DNA from: Sporopachydermia quercuum
Lineage: Eukaryota > Ascomycota > Sporopachydermiomycetes > Sporopachydermiales > Sporopachydermiaceae
Length of the DNA: 64,000 bases
Assembly: GCA_001599295.1 (NCBI GenBank)
Contig: BCGN01000006.1
Span: 186,001-250,000, forward strand
Reading direction: 5' to 3'
A program made the translations under genes and the position numbers. Below, one piece after another: positions 21,537 through 31,824 of this stretch. Within the stretch, counting starts at the first letter, position 1. Each line of letters starts with the position of its first letter. The notes below the pieces were generated by a model, which worked only from the letters and a program-made list of their open reading frames with translations, was not told the origin of the DNA and searched no databases.

Positions 21537-22313
21537 ATGACAAATCAATTTGAAGGCAAATGCGCAATTGTCACAGGTTCTTCAAGAGGAATGGGAGCTG
21601 CGTTTGCCGAAGAATTGGCCAAACGAGGTGCGGCTAGTGTTGTTGTTACTTACAATTCACNATCTTCCTTAGAGAAATCTCAAGTTATTAAATCTAAAAT
21701 TGAGTCATACGGTGCTAAATGTGCTATTGTCCAAGCTAATATGGGTGTTTTGACTGATTTGGACAAAATCGTTAGCGCTGCTACCGAAATATCTCCTACC
21801 GGAGGTATAGATATTATTATCCACAACGCTGCTAATGGTGAAATCCGCAGGTTGGAAGCTGTAGATGAAGAATTCTACTATATGCAGACTGATGTTAATA
21901 TTAAAGGCGTAATCTTCCTACAAAAAGCTTGCTTGCCATATCTTAATAAACAAAGCAGAATTGTTATTATGGGATCTATCAGTGGTAGAGGTGGATATGT
22001 AGAAGAAACAGTTTACGGAATGACCAAAGCAGCAATGGAAGGACTTGCAAGAGTATGGGCAACAGAACTAGGAAGAAAATATGAATGTACTGTTAATTTA
22101 GTTAATCCAGGACCGGTTTCTACAGAAATGTGGTGGCAATATGATGAAAGTTACTTGAATGAAGTACAGTTTTTAATTGACAGGTGTCCTGTAGCGCCAA
22201 GAATTGCAGAAGTTAAAGACATAGTACCATTGGTGATGTTTCTATGTTCTTCTGAATGCGGATGGAGTACCGGTTCTACTTTGAATGCAAATGGTGGTGT
22301 TCTATATGTTTAA
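21537..22313 (+). CDS. Short-chain dehydrogenase/reductase
   Basis: A 258-residue classical SDR, the usual length for the family. The Rossmann nucleotide loop TGSSRGMG is at 13-20, the NAA motif is at about 97-99, the catalytic Ser sits in GSISG (about 147-149), and the Y160-x3-K164 pair lies in VYGMTKAAMEG. The PG motif after strand 6 (NPGPVSTEM) and the C-terminal GxxLNANGG complete the fold. The loop has Ser-Arg after the first Gly, as in NADPH-preferring members. It resembles the fungal ketoacyl-reductase/versicolorin-reductase-like group; the substrate is unknown. One N at codon 42. Confidence 0.93.
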   Translation: MTNQFEGKCAIVTGSSRGMGAAFAEELAKRGAASVVVTYNSXSSLEKSQVIKSKIESYGAKCAIVQANMGVLTDLDKIVSAATEISPTGGIDIIIHNAANGEIRRLEAVDEEFYYMQTDVNIKGVIFLQKACLPYLNKQSRIVIMGSISGRGGYVEETVYGMTKAAMEGLARVWATELGRKYECTVNLVNPGPVSTEMWWQYDESYLNEVQFLIDRCPVAPRIAEVKDIVPLVMFLCSSECGWSTGSTLNANGGVLYV

Positions 22314-22788
22314 ACATGTGTGCAATAAATTAGTATGTAACATGAAAATGTACTGATTGTCTGAATGAATGAAAGGGGTCACCGTTTTATCTTTATCACT
22401 GTCTGATCTACAGTATAAAGTTTTGCTCTAGTTGCCTTGCGATTGAATATTGTTCTTGATATTCAGCAGCAAATTCACTTTCTTTGTTTTTCAGGTTTGT
22501 TTCTTAAACATTCAAATATGCATGCTTATTTTTATATGGATGATACAAACTTTAGCCTTAAGGCAAAATGTATTAGATTGGCCCTACATCTGTCAGAGCC
22601 CCGTGCCTTATCACATTTGTCTTATTTACCCTTAAAGAAGAAAAGAGAAAAAGTGAACTTCACATATAATAAATTCAACAATGTTAATAACTTGCCCTTC
22701 GTGTTATCTTGTGAATCATACATTTCTTATACGACCATCTCTGTAATATCTCAAAATAGCTGTCAAAAATCTTGTTCAAAACTCTTAT
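22314..22788. other. Intergenic, SDR / PI-PLC convergent 3' ends
   Basis: A 475-bp spacer between convergent genes. It is open in one frame for 126 codons, but the peptide is low in similarity to anything I recognise and overlaps the end of the PLC gene; I treat it as non-coding. Confidence 0.5.
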
Positions 22789-23700
22789 TCAAAAGTTCTT
22801 ATTCACCATTTCCTTAACAAGCTTCCAATCCTGAGATTCTGCATAATCTAATACCAAAATACCAGCTCCTTTACCAAACTTCTCATTAACACGAAACTTA
22901 ACTAAATTCTTAGATACTTTCTCAGGCCAGCAATCCTTATTAAAGAAGTTGGATCCTGAACAGAAATTAACAAACAGCTTATCATGATTTGTATTGGTTT
23001 GGTTATACTCAACGGCCCTATCTAAAAACTTCTTGATGTAGTCAGCTTTCTTTTCTACATCTTCGGTAGAACCAATTTCACAGAAATCTTGAACGCAGAA
23101 TGCACCTCTATCGTCTTCAGTAGTATTGTACTTCCAATATTGAGCATTAAACCCAAAGTCCTCATTTCTGTTAAGCTGCTCGGCATTCTTAATACTAAAT
23201 CGTCGGAAGAGAATCAATTTACCTCTAACATCTCTGAGGGTTGGTAAGTTATTTCTTAAGTACCACTTATGCTTGTTTTTGTTGATATAATCGTTCCAAA
23301 TCACTTTACCAAATTCATCGTTATCACTGTCCCAATCGTTCGGTCCTTCTTGCTTGATTGAAACAAACACTGCTTCGGAAGGATGATCAGAGACCCATCG
23401 GTAATAATCGTCTAGTACTTCATTCAAGTACACTTGACCAGTCAATCTGATGGGAAATTTAGAATGAACCACTACAAGGTTGTTTTTGTTGTCTCCACTC
23501 AAACTGAGAAGGTTTCTGGATATTCTTAAATCTAAGAAACGAACACCGTTGTTTAATTGGTCAATGACGGATTCACCTTGGCATCTTACTGATGGTAAAG
23601 CCATTTTGTATGCTTCAGAGTTGTGAGTTCCAGGGATTGCTAAATTAGAAATTGGAGTATCATCCCTGAGTTCTTTCATCCATTGAGAATAATTGACCAT
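22789..23700 (-). CDS. PI-PLC X-domain phosphodiesterase, bacterial-type
   Basis: A 303-residue protein consisting essentially of one phosphatidylinositol-specific phospholipase C X domain of the small single-domain kind. The first catalytic His is in GTHNS (H26), the D-x-R motif is in FLDLR (D57, R59) and the second catalytic His is in VVVHSKF (H79). These match the general acid/base pair and inositol-binding residues of the bacterial enzymes. There are no EF-hand, C2 or PH domains as in yeast Plc1, and no signal peptide or GPI signal is obvious, so it is probably cytosolic. Enzymatic activity is likely but the substrate (PI or a glycosyl-PI) is inferred from the family only. Confidence 0.88.
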   Translation of the reverse strand: MVNYSQWMKELRDDTPISNLAIPGTHNSEAYKMALPSVRCQGESVIDQLNNGVRFLDLRISRNLLSLSGDNKNNLVVVHSKFPIRLTGQVYLNEVLDDYYRWVSDHPSEAVFVSIKQEGPNDWDSDNDEFGKVIWNDYINKNKHKWYLRNNLPTLRDVRGKLILFRRFSIKNAEQLNRNEDFGFNAQYWKYNTTEDDRGAFCVQDFCEIGSTEDVEKKADYIKKFLDRAVEYNQTNTNHDKLFVNFCSGSNFFNKDCWPEKVSKNLVKFRVNEKFGKGAGILVLDYAESQDWKLVKEMVNKNF

Positions 23701-25847
23701 TGCGGCTGATTTTTATGAAGGTATAATGTAATGATGCGAATATGTGAAACCTCGATAGATCTAGATCCAATTGATATTAAATACTTGAATCTGTTAACCA
23801 GGGATGAAATGCAATTTGCATAAAAGAACAAAATTTTAAAGAAGTTTTTATGATTTACTTGATGAGGAAGAAACAAAGTGATCGTAGAATTGTCTTTGAT
23901 TAAAAAGGTAGTAAGATAGTATTGAGTAATGAAGGAGCAACAGGAGAAGGATAGATGAAGATTCCCTTGGAGAAAAAGGTAAGATGGGCAATTGTCCCGT
24001 CAAATGGGGAAATATACGAGTGCTATGTAAAGTTGCTGTATGGAAGAGTTTATGCATGACGCAGCATGACATCGAGGTAGGTGGAAACAAAGAGACGCTT
24101 GTATTGATGAATAAATTCTTTGAATATTTGTATAACTTAAAAGCTGAACTAAACAGGAGTAGTTTGAAAGACTTGCTAGACCTAGATTTATATATCTTCT
24201 TTGGGTACTCCAGTGTTTAGCCTTTGTAAAAAGACGGAATGACTATCGGTGATGAAAAAGTGTTCAAAGGGGTTCCCTTAAGGTTCAGCAAAGAACAAAG
24301 TTTATTTTGTAGGTAAAAGTAGGAGAGATAAAAGCAGGTACAATTCAGATAAACCACTACAACTGAAAAACAAGCGATTTTTAGGGGTAACTAGTAGTGA
24401 TGAGGAAGTTAGTTATAATTTTTAGAACATGTTGATTGCTTTGTATTCATGCAATGTGTTTCGTATATGTGAAGCATTGAATTAATGTTACATTTAGGGT
24501 GTTACAGTAATTATTGCAGCTGGTTGAATGAGCGTAAGTAAAGTTCACAATTCTGACGCAGATAGTGCGTAGTGATACATATTTTGCTGAACTCACCTTC
24601 AGATTTCAACAAAATCCTGAATTCCAGTGAAAATAAAAAGATGCACCCTTAACTATCTTATTTATACTGATAGGGATTATGACTACCTACAACTTCCTTT
24701 AATTCAGGGTAGGGGCATTTCGTTCTTTCTANTAGTACGGTTTTCACTTCTACATTTTTGCATAGTTGTGCATGAGAGCTAATAGTTTAGGCAGATAATG
24801 TTACAGGGCCTTATTGTATTTCTCTCTTTAAACATAAGTGCAATGGCCAAATAAAATTAACGCTCGCAGTTATTGTAAATACTGTAATACCACAGTCGAA
24901 TGTATTGGCCCATGATATATTTCCGATTGTTTGCTTCCGTAGCTCAGACGAAAGTACGCCTTAAACTAACACTATTTGATCGCATATGTTTCCGTGAAAC
25001 ATAAAGGTTGCCCATTCTTCATACCGGGCTATCAGTTTCTAATATTCTACTTCTAGTAATTTACCGTACACACTACTTATTTTGCTCTGATTTTTTTTAC
25101 TTATCCCGAATTCTCTAATTATAGTTTAATCATCTAATCTTCTCAATGTTATCTGGTTCAGCACTCCTGTCCATGAACGAACAATTCGATCGTAGCGCAC
25201 AAAAAATACAGCAAATAAACCTTTAAAAAGATTACCCCTAAAAGTTAGACCATATTTTTCGGCCAATCAACTTCTAAAATCATTCACCCCTGTTTTGAGA
25301 CAGGAATGCTTCCCCACAAAAACTTTCATGTACGGAGTGAAAAAGCTTGAGGCTTTCATATTTTGAGGAGACACATAATAAAAATAAAATTCTATAAACT
25401 GTCTTACTTCTATAATAATAAAACCTCTGTGGTTACCTCCAGGATGTCAGCTGAGTTGAAATAAGTATGAAGCCGGGAAAATACCAATAATACTCTGGTT
25501 TTTATTCATATTTCATTCATATTTTACATGGTAGAGAGGGCTTGGGAATTAAAGTTCAACACCGGCCCTGAAAAATATTTATTCAAAGTTCAACGGCTAG
25601 GGATTTGGCGATGGATCATGAATAATGAAAACCGAACTTGTTCGACGACATTTACATAAAACTGTAAATATTACTACTATTCTAAATAAACATAAGCTTA
25701 TNTAAATTAAAAAGAATTAATGGAACCCATTTGTAAGTTTTGATTACCTAAATAAATGATAGTATATGACATGTGTGTAGTATGTACTCAGTATGCTGAT
25801 AATGTAGGTAATAAGCGACAGCTTATTAAAGTGGAAAACAACTAGGA
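23701..25847. other. Intergenic, PI-PLC promoter and ILV6 3' side
   Basis: A 2.1 kb gene-free, AT-rich stretch with two N calls. A 78-codon frame at 23984-24220 has no recognisable domain. No tRNA is seen, although I checked tRNA-like words (for example TAGCTCAG near 24950) and they do not fold into a cloverleaf. Confidence 0.5.
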
Positions 25848-26759
25848 TTAACCAGGGGGTAATTGAGAAGCATCGACAATATCTGCTTCACTCTTTGATG
25901 GCTCATTATTCTTTTCGCCTTCTACAAGTTGGGCTCTTGGTAAAGCCATCATACCAGATCTAGCAACTTCCAAAATACCAAAAGGTTGAATCAAAGCTAA
26001 GAAAGATGTAACTCTGCTCGGCTTCGCCGATAATTCAACTACACAGTTTCTATCGGAAATATCCACAACTTTACCTCCAAATTGATTAACCAAATTGGTG
26101 ATAGACTGTAAGTGTTGATATCTATGACGCAAAGCCTCACTAGGAGCTAAGTTATTAGGGTGGTTAGCCTTTTTACTTGCTTCACTCGGACCAGTTGAAC
26201 CAGATGTAGCATTATAGTGGTGATGAATTAAATCTTCAAAATATTCGGGACCTAGCAAAGAAACTCTGGCCAGTAAAAGTTCACGCTTGATGATATCAGT
26301 GTTAGTGTAGTTCAACACAGCCCAAACAGGAATCAAATCTTCAACTTGTCGTCTAGCTTGCTCAACAACACCATCTTGACCACGAAGAACAATAGTCATA
26401 CGGGATAAATTCTTTACTTCGGTATTGCAAACAACCAGAGAATCAATATTGAAACCTCTGGCAGCTAAAATTCCTGCAACGCGGGACAAAACACCTGGTT
26501 CGTTTTGAACAAGACACATCAAGACATGATCATTGGGTTTAGCTGCTTGCTCTTCTGGTGCGCTATACGTTTCATACAAAATCGACGAAACTGCTGAATC
26601 GGCAGACCATGTTGGTGTTTCTAATGTTGGTAATGGTGGTGGTGATTTGGATCTATGTAGAGATTTATAAGCAATAGCAGATGCTGAACTCGATTCAAAT
26701 CGAGCAAACACTCTGCTACTGCTTTTCACCAATTTGCTTCGAACTGTAGCGGCAAACAT
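25848..26759 (-). CDS. ILV6: Acetolactate synthase regulatory subunit Ilv6
   Basis: The mitochondrial regulatory subunit of acetolactate synthase, which activates Ilv2 and confers valine feedback inhibition in branched-chain amino-acid synthesis. The protein has 303 residues with a basic, Ser-rich N-terminal presequence (about 1-30). An ACT domain follows from about 78 (HVLMCLVQNEPGVLSRVAG), with the very conserved NIDSLVVCNTEVKNLSRM, then the C-terminal regulatory domain (GGKVVDISDRNCVVELSAKP). The start is the ATG at 26759-26757; an upstream in-frame TTG with an N codon is not needed. Leu108, invariant in the family, is encoded by CTG. A consensus Gcn4 site (TGACTCA) lies about 190 bp upstream, fitting general amino-acid control. 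Confidence 0.96.
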   Translation of the reverse strand: MFAATVRSKLVKSSSRVFARFESSSASAIAYKSLHRSKSPPPLPTLETPTWSADSAVSSILYETYSAPEEQAAKPNDHVLMCLVQNEPGVLSRVAGILAARGFNIDSLVVCNTEVKNLSRMTIVLRGQDGVVEQARRQVEDLIPVWAVLNYTNTDIIKRELLLARVSLLGPEYFEDLIHHHYNATSGSTGPSEASKKANHPNNLAPSEALRHRYQHLQSITNLVNQFGGKVVDISDRNCVVELSAKPSRVTSFLALIQPFGILEVARSGMMALPRAQLVEGEKNNEPSKSEADIVDASQLPPG

Positions 26760-26948
26760 ATNCAACCAAGCTGTCTGTAAAGGATTTGAGCTCAGTCAAG
26801 ATTCCTTCTTACTGATGAATCACTATATTTTTACTGATAAGGTCTCTTGTTAGTTGTACATTCATGACCACCAGCAAATAAGAAACAAACCATTACGACA
26901 AATCGTCCCTCTCTGAAAAATTTCACTCTTCACCTTTCCGGCGTTCAA

Positions 26949-26955
26949 TGACTCA
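26949..26955. promoter_or_regulatory. Gcn4-type site TGACTCA
   Basis: An exact match to the Gcn4 bZIP consensus, about 190 bp upstream of the ILV6 start codon. The established role of Gcn4 in inducing ILV genes makes function likely; binding is inferred. Confidence 0.75.
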
Positions 26956-26987
26956 CAAATAAACTCACAGCCCATCTCGTTCAGGCT

Positions 26988-27001
26988 CCGGTATAGTCCG
27001 G
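26988..27001. promoter_or_regulatory. CCG-N8-CGG dyad upstream of ILV6
   Basis: Two CCGG words spaced by TATAGT give an inverted CCG-N8-CGG arrangement, the style of binding site used by zinc-cluster dimers. Leu3, a known regulator of branched-chain genes, prefers CCG-N4-CGG, so this is not a canonical Leu3 site. Confidence 0.35.
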
Positions 27002-27324
27002 AAGGAGACATGAAGCTTTTGGCGCCTCGAGTAACCCACTCTACGGTAAATATAAGCATGGGTAAATCATGTACCGTAATTAGTATGTGTGAAATCTTTA
27101 ACAATGAGATGAGACACGATGATGCTGAAATTCTAATACCACTATATTGCTTTAGTGAACTGTTTATTTGGGAGCCTTGAGAAAGTTTTAACAGCGGATG
27201 AAAACATGCGAGTATGAACTTGATCGAATTTGATACTAGAAATTAAGGAAGTCTTGTGATAAGAGAAGTTGCTTCTTGGAATCTGGCTTTGAGAAATTGA
27301 TTCCTTATAGTTGGAATTTTCACT

Positions 27325-28818
27325 ATGGACAGTCGACACTCTGAAAGGAGATCGAGAACCAGAAGCCAGAATAGGAGTAGAAGCCGCAGTGGAAGTAGAA
27401 GCCGAGATACAAGTGGTACTTCTGACAGTAGAGGCTACAGAGACCGGGGCGAGGATAACTGGGGATCAAGATCAAAGTCACCAAAGCAAGATGCAGACCC
27501 TGTAGCAGCAGCAGCAGAAATTGCTGCCAGAATTGCAGCTCAACTGCAGCAATCAGGAACCACAACGTCTCAGAACAATAGCTATGAAGCACAACAAAGT
27601 AATACCAATAGTAATTCTGGAAATGCTCCACGAACTACAGCTACAATTCTAAAATCATTTGCAGCAAATCCTGAGTCAGTTCATAGAAGTACTGATACCG
27701 GTCTAATTACAGCTGAAAGAGATATGTACATATTTGAAGGTGATTATCTACAGGACATTGAAGTAAACGACAACCCCAATAGGTACCTGTTGACAAAAGG
27801 ACCCACTCAGGTAAAAATTAAAGAGAAAACTGGTGCTGATGTTACAACTCGTGGTAAATATTATCCCGATAAACTGAAAGCTACCGAAAAAGAGCCTCCT
27901 TTATATCTTCATATTACTGCAAGTAGTGAAGAAATTTTGAAGAAAGCTGTTGAAATGATAAGAGATGTAATGAATGGCGAAGCAGAAAAATGGTTAGGTG
28001 ACGATTTGAAAAGTGACTGGGAAAAGGAGAAAGAAAAAGAGAGAGAAGTACGAGAAAAGGAAAGAGAACGAGAGTATCAAGAACGACAAAAGAGACGGGC
28101 CAGAAATAAGATAGAAATAGGATTAGAAACAGTTCCTGGATTCAACATCCGCAGTCATATTATTGGAAGAGGTGGTGCTAATATCAAACATATTATGTCA
28201 GTTTCTGGTTGCAGAATTCAAATAAAAGGTAGGGGTTCTCAATATGTTGATAAAGAATCAGGTTTAGAAGAAGATGTACCACCATATCTACACATATTCA
28301 ATGCAACTAATGAAGAACAGCTTGAAAAATGCAGAGAAATGTGCCTTGATTTGATTGGGGCAGTTAAAGAAGACTACGATAGGTTTATGAGCCACAACTC
28401 ACATCAACAAGGAAATAATTATCAACAAACTAGTCATAATGGATACAATGATCACAATGCATATAATAATCATAGCGATAATAGAGGTCCAGTTAATGCT
28501 GCTTTACCAGCGGGACCTAAAGGTATGATAGCAACGCCACCTGCTGGTCCAAGGTCATTAAGGTCTCCTGAGACCTATCACGATAGTCTTTCGAAGTCTC
28601 CACCACCAAGACCGTCTTTTCATTCAAACAATGTATCAAACGCGCTACCGCCAGCACCTAAAAGACCACCACAGCATGCCCACAACTCACAGTTGCCATC
28701 AGGCCCTCCTCCGCCAGGTCCACCTGGCCACTTTTCAAGACCACCACCTCCTCCACCTCCATCAGCACCAGCAAGAGCTCCACCAACAAGACCGCCTGGA
28801 TCAAGAACTTACTACTGA
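27325..28818 (+). CDS. KHDC4/Blom7-like double-KH RNA-binding protein
   Basis: A 497-residue RNA-binding protein of the KHDC4 (Blom7) family, known in animals as a splicing-associated factor. The N-terminus is an Arg/Ser-rich tract (about 1-50). A first, divergent KH module lies at about 145-215; it has KGPTQ where the GxxG loop should be and then YLHITASSEE. A charged EKEKEREREYQ helix (about 230-265) leads to a second KH module (about 270-350) with an intact GRGG loop and the CRIQIKGRGS strand. The C-terminus is Gln/Asn-rich and then strongly Pro-rich (PPPPPP runs), suggesting SH3/WW or actin-type proline-binding partners. A nuclear, splicing-related role is inferred from the family. Confidence 0.82.
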   Translation: MDSRHSERRSRTRSQNRSRSRSGSRSRDTSGTSDSRGYRDRGEDNWGSRSKSPKQDADPVAAAAEIAARIAAQLQQSGTTTSQNNSYEAQQSNTNSNSGNAPRTTATILKSFAANPESVHRSTDTGLITAERDMYIFEGDYLQDIEVNDNPNRYLLTKGPTQVKIKEKTGADVTTRGKYYPDKLKATEKEPPLYLHITASSEEILKKAVEMIRDVMNGEAEKWLGDDLKSDWEKEKEKEREVREKEREREYQERQKRRARNKIEIGLETVPGFNIRSHIIGRGGANIKHIMSVSGCRIQIKGRGSQYVDKESGLEEDVPPYLHIFNATNEEQLEKCREMCLDLIGAVKEDYDRFMSHNSHQQGNNYQQTSHNGYNDHNAYNNHSDNRGPVNAALPAGPKGMIATPPAGPRSLRSPETYHDSLSKSPPPRPSFHSNNVSNALPPAPKRPPQHAHNSQLPSGPPPPGPPGHFSRPPPPPPPSAPARAPPTRPPGSRTYY

Positions 28819-29391
28819 GATAAAATCCTCTGTAACGCATACCCAAAACTATATAACTTTATACATAGGTTACTTATACTTAATTTTATATGGATCAAGA
28901 CAACAAACTTTTTGACCTAGTGCTTCAATCAAAAACTTTATTAGAATCTTACATCTTACACTTCACTNCATCAATCAGCCTGTAATTCAGTATACAAGTC
29001 ATTCCTGATGTATGATCATCAAATTCCTACAATAGATTAACATAGCATTGAATAGAACAGATTCAAAACAGAACTAATTTCTATTAGCTTTTTAAAATAA
29101 AGCTCTATAAGACTACTACACTGGCAGAAATTTTGTCTCCCGTCATCGACATTCAGGTCCATCGCTCCAAATTAATGGAACACACGGAGTCCAAACTTCC
29201 TATCGAGGATTATTTTTTATCTCGAAGGCATTCAAGAGAAGCTTGCGGCTTCTAATGGCAACGAATTGACATAGAAAAGAGTCATATCGTCGTGGCAAGG
29301 CCTTCTGATTACTTTTTGATAAAGAAAGGAAACAAAATCAAAAGACAGTATTAAATCTTCGAAAAAGCTCCACAAGAAGTTAAGCAATGGA

Positions 29392-29724
29392 AGTAGGAAA
29401 TAGGTCCTTTTAAATGAAAATAGGAAATCAAAATTTTCGCTGCGCTTGCATAAAAGTCCGGGTAATGTAAGAAATTTGGAGTGAGGTACGAGGTGATAGA
29501 GCTAAAATTGTTTATTGTATTACGTGATTAGAAGTATATTCTCACATCTCACTTCGCTCAAGAATATTTGATCATTCGATTTTAAGTCAGAACCCTAATG
29601 GTACTTTAGTGTAAATTGCTGCGGAATTCATATACCAAAATAGGAAATGAGTCTCATCACCTTGACCCATTTTTGAACGACGGCAAAGCTAATCGCAGTG
29701 GAATATTTATTTGAAATAGGAAAT
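29392..29724 (+). repeat. Dispersed AATAGGAAAT motif, four copies
   Basis: AATAGGAAAT occurs exactly at 29419-29428, 29639-29648 and 29715-29724, and with one change at 29392-29401, always on the + strand, 750-1080 bp upstream of the oxygenase start. It may be a regulatory site cluster or a decayed repeat. Confidence 0.6.
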
Positions 29725-30335
29725 CCTTTGTTCAACATAATTAAGAATAACCGTTTATATCGAAAAAGGAATGTAGATTCCATTGTTAATTTTCGCATCG
29801 GTAAGATAATGTGGATATTTCATTGAAAACACTGAAGGACATTCAATTGAACTGAGCATTGTATGCTGAATTCCTGTAAAATTTCCGAACATCCATCAAC
29901 TCAGTCCTGTTGATTTCTTGATATAATTTTATGTATGATTCGTACTTCAATATATGGGAATTACTTTCCTATACCTCTGATAGCACGAAATAATCCTCAA
30001 ACTCTTGATTTATATCCTAAGGTCATGATAATTTCTGTTTGCCTTATCATAAACTTTTCCTTTTTATTGCTTTATCGTTCAATAATCTATCTTTATCCTT
30101 CATATCTCATATCCCATACTAAAAATAAAGTTCCGCTACTATTCTTATAGATAAGCTACTTCATTTTCATGCATGCATTTTAAAGTTAATGGTAGGATGT
30201 GGATACTTCTATTAAACTTATTACTTCTTCTATTGAAAAAGAGATTTCGTTTCCTTAATGCATAAGATTTGATATTATATTTAGGGCCAAACTAGAAAAT
30301 ATTTCTCCTTTTGCTATTCTTTCTCTTGATTATTA

Positions 30336-30343
30336 TATAAATA
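30336..30343 (+). promoter_or_regulatory. TATA box of the 2OG oxygenase gene
   Basis: TATAAATA, a full match to TATAWAWR, 132 bp before the start codon. TATA-containing promoters in yeasts are often inducible, which would suit a metabolic oxygenase. Confidence 0.6.
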
Positions 30344-30474
30344 GAGATGAATCACGATTTTTTATCCATGCTAAAGTGGTTATAACATAAGATACAAGCC
30401 TTAGTGCCTATATTGCGGATCAACAAAGTGAATAAACACAGTACTATCTGTTGAAACACGAGACATAGATCAAA

Positions 30475-31491
30475 ATGCCCGCCAGAGAAAATCCTTTAAA
30501 GATTGTTGACGTTTCTGAAGTGAACCAAGAAAGCGCTAAGCAACTGCTTGACAGTGCTATGAACCAAGGCTTCTTGTTTGTTGATGGTCACGACTTCACT
30601 CAAGAGGAAGTTGATAAAGTATTTGCTTTAAGCCGTGAATTTTTCCAGTTACCAAAGGAAGAAAAGGTAAAGTACCCTATTGATAGTGATGATGCTGGAT
30701 ATACTGCTTACCATCAAGAATTATTAGATCCTGAAACTCAAAAGAAGGGAGATCCAAAGGAAGCATTCAATTTCGGTAGATTCAACTTCCTTACTGGTGA
30801 AAACCATAATGACGGTTTACCTGCATTATTCAAGACTGAAGAGAACAGCGAGCTGATCCGAACCACTGCTTTGAAGTTCTACAATCTCGGAAACAGAATC
30901 TTAGAATTGATAGCTATTGGCTTGGAAATCGAGGAATCTGCTGGTGGGTCTGAATGGTTTACTGAACGTCATTCCGCTCCAGGTAGCTCAATCACAGCTA
31001 TGAGATTTTTGCATTACCCTTCTCAAAAGCAACTTGACAGTGAATTTCAAGTCAGAGCTGGTGCCCATACCGATTATGGTTCTGTCACTTTGTTATTCCA
31101 GCAAAAGAATGAAGAAGGATTAGAACTTTTCACCAACAATAACAAATGGGAATTGATTCCTTACATTGAGTCTCCTAATCAAGAATATGTTGAACAAAAG
31201 AAAGCTGCTCCCATTATTGTTAATATTGGCGATGCTTTATCTTACTGGACTGCTGGTATTTTGAAATCTACTATGCACAGAGTTGTTCTCCCACCTAATG
31301 TCGATGATAGATACTCTACTGTTTTCTTTTTCAATGCTAACAATGATGTTCCTTTAGAACCTATTCCAAGTAAACTTGTTAGAGAAGCTGCTAAGACTAC
31401 TANAGGACCTCAGGTTGCTGATGGAAAATATGTGACTACCAAGGAGTATCTTGATAAGAGATTTGCTGCTACTTATGTTGAAGGCCATTGA
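30475..31491 (+). CDS. 2-oxoglutarate/Fe(II)-dependent oxygenase, isopenicillin-N-synthase-like
   Basis: A 338-residue non-heme iron dioxygenase of the 2OG-Fe(II) superfamily. The N-terminal DIOX_N region includes the segment GFLFVDGHDF and SREFFQLPKEEK. The iron triad is His198 and Asp200 (GAHTDYGS) with His268 (STMHRVV), and Arg279-Tyr-Ser281 is the RxS pair that holds 2-oxoglutarate. Fungal relatives oxidise small molecules such as flavonoids, thymine or secondary metabolites, so the substrate cannot be assigned. The start is the first ATG, after a TATA box at -139 and an A-rich leader. One N near residue 310. Independent of its neighbours; convergent with TSR1. Confidence 0.92.
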   Translation: MPARENPLKIVDVSEVNQESAKQLLDSAMNQGFLFVDGHDFTQEEVDKVFALSREFFQLPKEEKVKYPIDSDDAGYTAYHQELLDPETQKKGDPKEAFNFGRFNFLTGENHNDGLPALFKTEENSELIRTTALKFYNLGNRILELIAIGLEIEESAGGSEWFTERHSAPGSSITAMRFLHYPSQKQLDSEFQVRAGAHTDYGSVTLLFQQKNEEGLELFTNNNKWELIPYIESPNQEYVEQKKAAPIIVNIGDALSYWTAGILKSTMHRVVLPPNVDDRYSTVFFFNANNDVPLEPIPSKLVREAAKTTXGPQVADGKYVTTKEYLDKRFAATYVEGH

Positions 31492-31824
31492 GCGGAGTGC
31501 AACATAGTTATGACTTTTCATTTTTTGCACTCAAATGTTAATAATTGGAGTAATAGTATTTTAAGGTATAGATAAATTATAACGAATAACCACCTTTGGT
31601 CTTTAGTAGTAAATTGCGATATTATCAATTAGATGAGTTTTGTATTTGCATTCACCTTGTAGTAATAATTATAGTATAGCTGAATATAACAATAATACTG
31701 CCATCCAGTATCATCGACATTTGCTACATTTATGCTAAATATACTCTATTTACGTCTACCTGTTTACTCAGAATGTTTTATTTATATATTAAAGCAATAC
31801 ATACCTTTATCTATATAATCCCAT
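31492..31824. other. Intergenic, oxygenase / TSR1 convergent 3' ends
   Basis: A 333-bp AT-rich spacer between convergent genes, holding only 3' ends. Confidence 0.6.

Larger units (their letters stand above)
26760..27324. promoter_or_regulatory. Divergent promoter, ILV6 / KH protein
   Basis: 565 bp shared by two divergent start codons. It contains the Gcn4 consensus at 26949-26955 and a pair of CCGG words at 26988-27001, both nearer the ILV6 start. Confidence 0.75.
28819..30474. other. Intergenic, upstream of the 2OG oxygenase gene
   Basis: A 1.65 kb spacer. It contains four copies of an AATAGGAAAT-like word (29392-29724), a short inverted repeat AGAAGC-ttgcg-GCTTCT near 29233-29249 and a TATA box at 30336-30343. 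No gene is supported; a 71-codon frame at 29935-30150 looks random. Confidence 0.55.

Noticed and set aside
22437-22817. 126-codon frame overlapping the end of the PI-PLC gene
   Set aside because: It overlaps a well-supported gene on the opposite strand and has no recognisable domain.
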